The notes beneath the pieces were generated by a model that did no database searches, was not told the DNA's origin, and saw only the letters and a program-made list of their open reading frames with translations. Shown here piece after piece: positions 30,563 to 37,805 of a stretch of DNA of 37,805 bases; the stretch's first letter is position 1; each line of letters starts with the position of its first letter. The position numbers and the translations under genes were made by a program. The DNA lies in assembly GCA_024280145.1 (NCBI GenBank), contig JAJRQR010000149.1, positions 1 to 37,805 of the forward strand, given 5' to 3'. This DNA comes from Bacteroidota bacterium (GTDB lineage Bacteria; Bacteroidota; Bacteroidia; Flavobacteriales; Flavobacteriaceae).

Positions 30563-30614
30563 TTATCTTTGTCAAAGATAAAGACTTTGTCAAAGTATTA
30601 GCATATTGTCAAAG
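30563..30614. promoter_or_regulatory. Array of TTTGTCAAA palindromes in the CYTH/dinB divergent promoter
   Basis: TTATCTTTG-T-CAAAGATAA (30563-30581), ACTTTG-T-CAAAGT (30584-30596), and partial ATTGTCAAAG (30605-30614); centres 30572, 30590, 30609. Confidence 0.7.
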
Positions 30615-30621
30615 CAAAATA

Positions 30622-31719
30622 ATGACAGATAAAAATTGCCATAGAAAAATTATCCACGTAGATATGGATGCCTTTTACGCTTCGGTAGAGCAATTGGACA
30701 ATCCCGAATTACGCGGAAAACCAGTTGCTGTAGGAGGAAGCTCAAAACGTGGTGTGGTAAGTGCTGCCAGTTATGAGGCTAGAAAATTTGGTGTTCGTTC
30801 TGCAATGAGCAGCGTCATTGCTTTGCAAAATTGTCCCGATTTGATTTTTGTAAAATCTAATTTTAAACGCTATCACGAGGTTTCAGATCAAATTAAAAAA
30901 ATATTTCATGAATATACCGATTTGGTGGAACCTTTGTCTTTAGATGAAGCTTATTTAGATGTAACCGAAAACAAAAAAGGGAATCCGAGTGCAACATTAA
31001 TAGCCGAAGAAATCCGAAAAAAAATAAAAGAAAAAACGGGATTGAATGCTTCGGCAGGAATTTCCATCAATAAATTTGTAGCTAAAATTGCTAGTGATAT
31101 TAACAAGCCTAATGGTCAAAAAACTGTTTCACCAGATGAGGTTTTGGATTTTTTAGAAAATTTAGAAATTAAAAAATTCTATGGTGTTGGAAAAGTTACT
31201 GTCAAAAAAATGTACCGCTTAGGAATTTTTACAGGAAAGGACTTAAAGCAGAAATCAAAAGAGTTTTTAGAAGAACATTTTAGTAAAAGTGGACGCTATT
31301 ATTATCACATAGTTCGAGGGGAACATCGCAGTGAAGTAAAATCTTCAAGAACTCGAAAATCACTCGCTGCAGAACGGACTTTTAGCGAGAACATTACTTC
31401 AGAAATATTTATGTTGAAGCGATTAGAAAACATCGCTGAAGAAGTAGAACGCCGTCTTAAAAAAAGTAAAGTCGCTGGAAAAACAATTACTTTAAAAATA
31501 AAGTATAGCGATTTTACGCTTCAAACACGCAGTAAAACCTTGCCTTTGTACATTTCGAGCAAAGAATTAATTCTTGAAAATGTTAAAGAATTGTTATTTC
31601 AGGAATCTATGAAAAACTCGGTACGGTTGTTGGGTATTTCCTTATCGAACCTCAACAACGAAAAAGGAAAAGTTCCTAAAAAGAAATCTGTTTCGGTTCA
31701 ATTACAATTTGATTTTTAA
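30622..31719 (+). CDS. dinB: DNA polymerase IV (Y-family)
   Basis: KIIHVDMDAFYASVEQLDNPELRGKPVAVGG, VEPLSLDEAYLDVT, GLNASAGISINKFVAKIASDINKPNGQ. Confidence 0.98.
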   Translation: MTDKNCHRKIIHVDMDAFYASVEQLDNPELRGKPVAVGGSSKRGVVSAASYEARKFGVRSAMSSVIALQNCPDLIFVKSNFKRYHEVSDQIKKIFHEYTDLVEPLSLDEAYLDVTENKKGNPSATLIAEEIRKKIKEKTGLNASAGISINKFVAKIASDINKPNGQKTVSPDEVLDFLENLEIKKFYGVGKVTVKKMYRLGIFTGKDLKQKSKEFLEEHFSKSGRYYYHIVRGEHRSEVKSSRTRKSLAAERTFSENITSEIFMLKRLENIAEEVERRLKKSKVAGKTITLKIKYSDFTLQTRSKTLPLYISSKELILENVKELLFQESMKNSVRLLGISLSNLNNEKGKVPKKKSVSVQLQFDF

Positions 31720-31808
31720 TTTGGTCTCGCAAAGACCGCAAAGAAAAAACAGCAATCATATATGTGAGAAAACTACTTAATCTTTTTTTTAACCCTAATA
31801 CTCACATT

Positions 31809-32594
31809 ATGAAAACTGTAAAATTTTTAAGTCTCGCTTTAATTAGCTCCATCGTTTTATTTTCTTGTAAAGATTCTGAAACAAAATCACCAGAAACAAC
31901 TGTTAGTTCGGAAACAAAATTAGCAATGGCTAACACTTCTTTAACGGAAACAAAACCCACCGAAACCTATTTATACGTCACTGCTTCCACAGGATTAAGT
32001 TTACGAGAATACGCCAATCTACAAAGCGAAAAGCTAGCGGTAATGCCTTATGGAACTCGTGTAAAAGTGATTACTTCAGAAAAAAACAACACCATGAAAG
32101 TGGGTGAAATTAAAGGAGGAATGAATGAAATTGAATATAATCAGAAAAAAGGATTTGCTTTTAATGGTTTTCTTTCCAAATACTTCCCACCAGAAAATGG
32201 GATTTCTACAAAACGGTATGCAGAAGAATTAAAAGAAAATTTCCCAAAGGTAATTTACACAGAAACGGTTGGTGGCACAGCAAGCAAGCCAACAAATACG
32301 GAAACATTAATCCTTCCAGAAGCAGTGTGGAACGAAGCTTTTAATATCGCCCAACAACTTTATAAATTACCGAAAGAGTTTGTTTTTCCTTCTTCAAAAG
32401 GAAAAGAATTTCAAATTGTTAAAGAAAAAAGGCTTCAAAAAAATTCTTGGATAAGCGAATTACAGATTTCTAGAAAAGAGAATGTAATTACAAAAATTGA
32501 ATATGTGTATAAAAACAAAGGCTTTTCAAAAACTGTGACAATTGCAAGGGAAAATACAAAAATGAAACTTTCTAAGACCGAAATTGTAGACTAA
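31809..32594 (+). CDS. SH3-like domain lipoprotein
   Basis: Lipoprotein signal MKTVKFLSLALISSIVLFSCKDSE starts at internal ATG 31809 (ORF track starts at GTG 31764); YVTASTGLSLREYANLQSEKLAVMPYGTRVKVI is SH3b-like. Confidence 0.8.
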   Translation: MKTVKFLSLALISSIVLFSCKDSETKSPETTVSSETKLAMANTSLTETKPTETYLYVTASTGLSLREYANLQSEKLAVMPYGTRVKVITSEKNNTMKVGEIKGGMNEIEYNQKKGFAFNGFLSKYFPPENGISTKRYAEELKENFPKVIYTETVGGTASKPTNTETLILPEAVWNEAFNIAQQLYKLPKEFVFPSSKGKEFQIVKEKRLQKNSWISELQISRKENVITKIEYVYKNKGFSKTVTIARENTKMKLSKTEIVD

Positions 32595-32702
32595 TCTAAA
32601 TTCTTCGGTAAATGAATTTTATTAATCTTATAAAGATTTATAATTGTAAATAGATATATTTGATGCTTTATAAGCATTAAGCTATAACTTAAAACTGCAA
32701 TT

Positions 32703-35700
32703 ATGAAACGAATTATCACAAAATTAAAATGGTTATTTTCAATCTTAACGATTTTATTTTTTTCAAATTCTTTTGGTCAAACTGAATACGGTATTCAGTT
32801 ACAAGATGAAACAATTGAAATACCTGAAAATATAGAAACATTTCAATGGGGTCAAATGCCAGAATCATCTCGTATAAATAACGGATATATAGGATGGGTT
32901 CAGTTTTTTGAAACTCCTGTTCAAGATATTCAAAATAGTTTTAGGGCTAATGAGCTTGAACTTATTGAGTACATTCCAAATAAAACTTATTTATTTTACT
33001 TCCCAAATTCAACTTCAATTGAATTTTTGAAAAATAGTGGTGTACGTTCTATAGTACCTGTAGACGGGCAATATAAATTGAGCCCTAATCTAAAAAATGG
33101 AATTATTGGTGACTGGGCTTCTGAAGGAGATAATATTTTGGTAACACTTCAGTTTCATAAATATGTATCGGTAGATTATGTAATAAATGATTTAGCTAGA
33201 AAACAAATTTCAGTTAAACAACAATATAAAGGGTCTAATAATATTGACCTTTCTATACCTAATAATTGTTTAGAAGATTTATCTAATTTACCTTATGTAA
33301 AATGGGTTGAAGTTCTTGTTGCTCCTTCAATAAAGGATGATACTCGTGGAAGAAGTTTACATAGATCAAGTAATTTAGATACACAAACGGGAGCTGGAAG
33401 AAATTATACAGGAGCTGGTATTGGTGTAATGGTGAGAGATGATGGTATTGTTGGTCCTCATATTGATTTTCAAGGAAGGATAGATAATTCTATGGCTTCT
33501 GGAACAGGGCAAACTCACGGTGATGGTGTTGGAGGTATTATGGCGGGAGCAGGAAATTTAGATCCTTCAATGAGAGGTATGGCAGCAGGTTCTAATGTGT
33601 TTGTCGTAAATTATGCTTCAAATTTTTTAGATTCAGCAACACAAACTTATATCAATAATGGAGATGTTCAAATTACAAACTCTTCATATAGTAACGGTTG
33701 TAATGATGGTTATACTACAATAACACAAACCGTAGACACCCAAACAAGAGATATCCCAACTCTTTTACATGTATTTTCAGCAGGAAATTCTAATAATAAT
33801 AACTGTGGTTATGGAGCAGGTGATCAATGGGGAAATATTACTGGAGGTCATAAACAAGGGAAAATGTAATTGCAACAGCAAATGTTTTCTTTGACGGAAG
33901 TTTGGTAAATTCAAGTAGTAGAGGTCCAGCACATGATGGTAGAATAAAACCAGACATTGCTGCAAATGGACAAAATCAAAATTCAACTACAGAAAACAAC
34001 CAATATCAAAGTTTTGGAGGAACTTCTGGAGCTGCTCCGGGTATCGCTGGAATTTCAGCACAATTATATGAAGTTTATGGCGATGCAAATGGTGGCACAT
34101 TACCACAGTCAGCATTAATTAAAGCTGCATTACTTAACACAGCTAATGAAGCTGGAAATATTGGCCCGGACTACAAATTTGGGTGGGGAATTGTAAATGC
34201 ATTAAGAGCAGGAACCTTACTAGAAGACGGTAGATATCTTTCAGATAATATATCACAAGGAAACACAAACAATCACACAATTAATATTCCTTCTGGAACT
34301 ACTCAAGTGCGATTTATGGTATATTGGAGCGACCCTGCTGCTGCACCAGGAGCAAGTCCTGCACTTGTTAATGATTTGGATTTAATTGTTACTGATCCTT
34401 CATCTGGAACTCACGAACCATGGATTTTAGATCCAACTCCTAATGCAACAACATTAAATTTACCCGCAACATTAGGACCTGACCATTTAAATAATATGGA
34501 ACAAGTATTACTTAATAACCCTATTTCTGGAGATTATGATATTGATATTACCGGGTTTAATGTTCCTTCGGGGCCACAAGAATATTTTGTGGTTTATGAA
34601 ATTATCTCGAATGAATTAACTATGACATATCCAAACGCAGGTGAATCTTTTGCTCCTGGTGAAACAGAATCCTTACATTGGGATGCTATAAATACAACTG
34701 ATGATTTTATACTAGAATATTCAACTGATAATGGTGGTTCTTGGAACACAATTACAACTGTAAGTTCTACAACTTATAACTATGCTTGGTCAATTCCAAA
34801 TTCAGTTACTGGAGAAGCACTTGTTAGAGTTACAAGTGGTGCTTTTTCAGACGAAAGTGATGGTGTATTTTCTATCGCTAGTTTAGCAACGAATGTGGAG
34901 GCTTCACAAATCTGTCCAAATGAAGCTACTTTTTCTTGGAGTCCCGTACAAGATGCGGAATCTTATGATTTTTATATTTTAGGAAGCACTTACATGGATT
35001 TAATTGGAAATTCTGCTACTCCTTCATTCACATATTCTATTACAAATCCTAATGATGAAATTTGGGCAGCGGTTATAGCTAAAAACAATACTGAGGGTTG
35101 GGAAAGTAGAAGAACAATAGCTATTTATCATCCTGGAGGTCTTGTAAATTGTTCTTTAGCTGATGATTTATCTTTAGTAAATATTAATAATGATTCAAAT
35201 GATTTTAATTTTGTTTGTGATGCAACACCAGCGATTATTTCAGCAACAATTAGAAACTCAGGAATAAATAGTCAAAGTAATTTTATTATTTCCTACCAAA
35301 TAGATAGTGAGCCTATTGTTGAAGAAATATATACTGGCACATTAAATTCTGGACAACAAGATGTTTTTGACTTTGCAACAGAAGTGGATATTACTACAGA
35401 AGGAGAATATACACTGGTTGTTAGAGTTGAACTTTCAGGAGATTTAAACCCTTCTAACGATGAATCAACTTTAGATTTTTATGCTGTTACGCAAGCAACT
35501 GCATTAAATTTTGAGGAAGATTTTGAAACAAATGGAATGCCTCCTTTGGGATGGGTTATAGGAAACTTAGATGGCAACACAACTTGGGTTGAAAGAACAG
35601 GTATTACTGGTATTGATGGTAATGCAAGTGTGACGGCTTTTATTGATAATTTTTCTTATAATGCTCCAGGACAAGAAGATAGTATCCAAACAGAAATATT

Positions 35701-36301
35701 TGATTTAAGTAATACAACTGTCCCTTCATTATCTTTTGATTTAGCAAAAGCACAATATTCAGTCTCCTTTTCAGATGCTTTTAGAGTAGATATTTCAATA
35801 AATTGTGGAGATACATTTACAACAATTTATGAAAAAGATGGATTAGATTTATCAACTGTAGGGGGTTATATTACTTCAAACTGGACACCAAATTCAGCTA
35901 ATGATTGGCGAACAGAAATAATAGATTTAACTCCTTTTGAAGGTGAAAATGTGCTTTTCAAATTTGTAAATATTAACGGTTATGGCAACAGTACATTAAT
36001 AGATAATATTAATGTTTTTGCTGAAACTTTAGGAGTAATAGACAATGATTTATCGGGTATTTCACTTTATCCTAATCCAAGTGCAGAAAAAGTTTTTATA
36101 AAATTTGATTCTAATATTGGGAGTTATTTTGAAATTAATATTGTTAATAGTCTAGGGCAAATTGTTGGAGAAATTGAAAAATCTCCAATCAACGGAAATG
36201 AAGAACTTTCTATTAATGTATCAAATTATAGTAGTGGACTATATTTTATTAGAATAAAAATTGATAATAATATTACAACTAAAAAATTATTAATTGAATA
36301 A
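32703..36301 (+). CDS. S8 (subtilisin-like) secreted peptidase with T9SS sorting domain, split by an apparent 1-nt frameshift at about 33861
   Basis: Asp (GVMVRDDGIVGPH), His (QTHGDGVGGIMAG) and Ser (SFGGTSGAAPGIAG) motifs lie on either side of the break; tail SLYPNPSAEKVFIKF...SSGLYFIRIKIDNNITTKKLLIE. Adding one A restores GGHKQGKNVIATANVFFDGSLVNSSSRGPAHDGRIKPDI. Confidence 0.93.
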
Positions 36302-36323
36302 TAAAAATTCTAAAAAAATATTT

Positions 36324-36361
36324 AACAAGAGTTGACTTAATTGTCAACTCTTGTTTTTTTA
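36324..36361 (+). terminator. Rho-independent terminator after the S8 peptidase gene
   Basis: AACAAGAGTTGAC-TTAATT-GTCAACTCTTGTT followed by a T run; 13-bp perfect stem. Confidence 0.9.
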
Positions 36362-36375
36362 GTAACCATTGTTAC
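36362..36375. promoter_or_regulatory. GTAAC-N4-GTTAC palindrome, candidate Crp/Fnr-family operator
   Basis: GTAAC-CATT-GTTAC, upstream of the DUF983-crp operon. Confidence 0.6.
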
Positions 36376-36421
36376 AAGAAATAACTACCGCTAAATATAT
36401 ATTTGCTGAAATTTCAACCAA

Positions 36422-36811
36422 ATGTTAGGTAAAGGAAATAAACTCTATAGTATTTTCAGAATGAAATGCCCAAGGTGTCATGAAGGTGATTTCTATAAAG
36501 GACATCCTTATAAATTCTCAACTATGGGAAGAGTTAAAGAGGAATGTTCAGAGTGTAAATTAAAATACAATATAGAACCTAGTTTTTATCACGGATCCTA
36601 TTATGTTACTTATGCTTTGGGTGTTGCTTTATTTGTAGTTGTTGGTGTTCTTACTTATTTATTGATTCCAAATGCTGGCCCAAAAACTATATTAATTGCA
36701 ATCTTTGCTTCTCTAGCCATATTATCTCCTTGGTTTTATGCCTTGTCAAAAATTATTTGGATCAACTTCTTTGTAAAATACGATAAAGGAATTTTAAAGA
36801 AAAGGTTGTAG
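36422..36811 (+). CDS. DUF983 domain-containing membrane protein
   Basis: MKCPRCHEGDFYKGHPYKFSTMGRVKEECSECKLKYNIEPSFYHGSYYVTYALGVA. Confidence 0.88.
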   Translation: MLGKGNKLYSIFRMKCPRCHEGDFYKGHPYKFSTMGRVKEECSECKLKYNIEPSFYHGSYYVTYALGVALFVVVGVLTYLLIPNAGPKTILIAIFASLAILSPWFYALSKIIWINFFVKYDKGILKKRL

Positions 36812-36820
36812 ATTTACAAT

Positions 36821-37453
36821 ATGATTCAGGATTTAAAAAACAGCTACGGAAATCTTTTTGAAGATGCCCTACTCGATGAAATAAATCAATTTGGAACTTA
36901 TAAAGATGTTCCAGAAGGGTATCGTCTTATCGAAATTGGTAATTATATAAAATCAATGCCTTTATTAATAAGTGGCGCTATTAAAATTATGCGCGATGAC
37001 GATGATGGTGATGAATTACTTTTGTATTTTCTTGAAAGTGGTGACACTTGTGCAATGACGCTTACTTGTTGCCTCGGAAACACAAAAAGTGAAATTAGAG
37101 CCATCGCAGAATTACCCACAAAACTTATTATGATTCCTATTGAAAAAATGGAAGAATGGACTGGAAAATATAAATCTTGGCGCAATTTTGTTTTTGAAAG
37201 CTATCACAATCGTTTGATGGAAATGTTAGAAACCATCGATAGTATCGCCTTTCTAAAAATGGATGAACGATTGTTAAAGTACCTTCGCGATAAGTCAAAA
37301 ATTAATAATTACGATACTATTTATAGTACACATCAAGAAATTGCTTACGAACTCCATACTTCACGAGTTGTAATTTCTAGACTTTTAAAGAAACTTGAAA
37401 ACCAAGGGAAAATTAAATTGAACCGAAATAATATTAAAATAATTTCACTTTAA
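36821..37453 (+). CDS. Crp/Fnr family transcriptional regulator
   Basis: Cyclic-nucleotide-binding-like beta barrel (YRLIEIGNYIKSMPLLISGAIKIMRDDDDGDELLLYFLESGDTCAMTLTCC) and C-terminal HTH (STHQEIAYELHTSRVVISRLLKKLENQGKIKLNRNNIKII). Confidence 0.95.
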   Translation: MIQDLKNSYGNLFEDALLDEINQFGTYKDVPEGYRLIEIGNYIKSMPLLISGAIKIMRDDDDGDELLLYFLESGDTCAMTLTCCLGNTKSEIRAIAELPTKLIMIPIEKMEEWTGKYKSWRNFVFESYHNRLMEMLETIDSIAFLKMDERLLKYLRDKSKINNYDTIYSTHQEIAYELHTSRVVISRLLKKLENQGKIKLNRNNIKIISL

Positions 37454-37565
37454 TATTTTATGTTCAACTTACCATTCATTCCAATAACTGCCTAATAATC
37501 AGAATGTTTTTTGAGTTTTAAACAAAAAATACATTTTTATCTTTTTTTAAAATCATATTTGCTAT

Positions 37566-37596
37566 GTAACAAATGTTACTATGCAACCTATGTTAC
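37566..37596. promoter_or_regulatory. Tandem GTAAC-N4-GTTAC / GCAAC-N4-GTTAC palindromes upstream of YeeE/YedE gene
   Basis: GTAAC-AAAT-GTTAC (37566-37579) and GCAAC-CTAT-GTTAC (37583-37596). Confidence 0.6.
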
Positions 37597-37630
37597 ATAG
37601 GTATATTTAAGCACTAATTAATAAGCACTT

Positions 37631-37805
37631 ATGGAATTTATACTAGAACCTTGGCCTTGGTATATTGCCGGTCCGTTAATTACTTTGGTGATGTTTCTTC
37701 TTTTTTTCTTCGGAAAGAAATTTGGAGTTTCTTCCAACTTAGAAACTATTTGCGCCATAGGTGGTGCTGGAAATTTAGTCGATTTTTTTAAATTCGATTG
37801 GAAAA
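37631..37805 (+). CDS. YeeE/YedE-like (sulfur transport) family protein, N-terminal fragment truncated by window edge
   Basis: MEFILEPWPWYIAGPLITLVMFLLFFFGKKFGVSSNLETICAIGGAGNLVDFFKFDWK. Confidence 0.75.
   Translation, partial: MEFILEPWPWYIAGPLITLVMFLLFFFGKKFGVSSNLETICAIGGAGNLVDFFKFDWK

Noticed and set aside
31764-31808. GTG start of the SH3-domain lipoprotein ORF
   Set aside because: A typical lipoprotein signal begins at the ATG 31809; the 15 upstream residues do not fit a signal peptide.

Overview
AT-rich window that looks like a Flavobacteriaceae/Bacteroidota chromosome. This is inferred from the T9SS C-terminal sorting tails, TAnnTTTG-like promoter motifs and overall gene content. Most of it is core or housekeeping sequence: metG, mfd, dinB, ldcA-like, YraN, 3-hydroxyanthranilate 3,4-dioxygenase, isoaspartyl peptidase, and an alpha-2-macroglobulin/PBP1C pair. 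It also carries several secreted T9SS-type proteins, including a DUF1800/DUF1501 pair, an M43-like metalloprotease and an S8 peptidase. The right edge holds a DUF983-Crp/Fnr operon and the start of a YeeE/YedE gene. I found no CRISPR array, rRNA, tRNA, prophage or transposase. The most interesting signals are: (1) a composite palindromic repeat inserted in frame inside metG; (2) three dispersed palindromes each exactly 33 nt long, plus other hairpin repeats; (3) a GTAAC-N4-GTTAC operator-like motif upstream of the DUF983-crp operon and in tandem upstream of YeeE; (4) an array of TTTGTCAAA palindromes in the CYTH/dinB divergent promoter; (5) four genes, each broken by what looks like a single missing base in a homopolymer, which suggests systematic indel error more than true pseudogenes, though the G7 tract in the metalloprotease could also be phase-variable. 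I did not find convincing evidence for a complete, previously undescribed multi-gene system.
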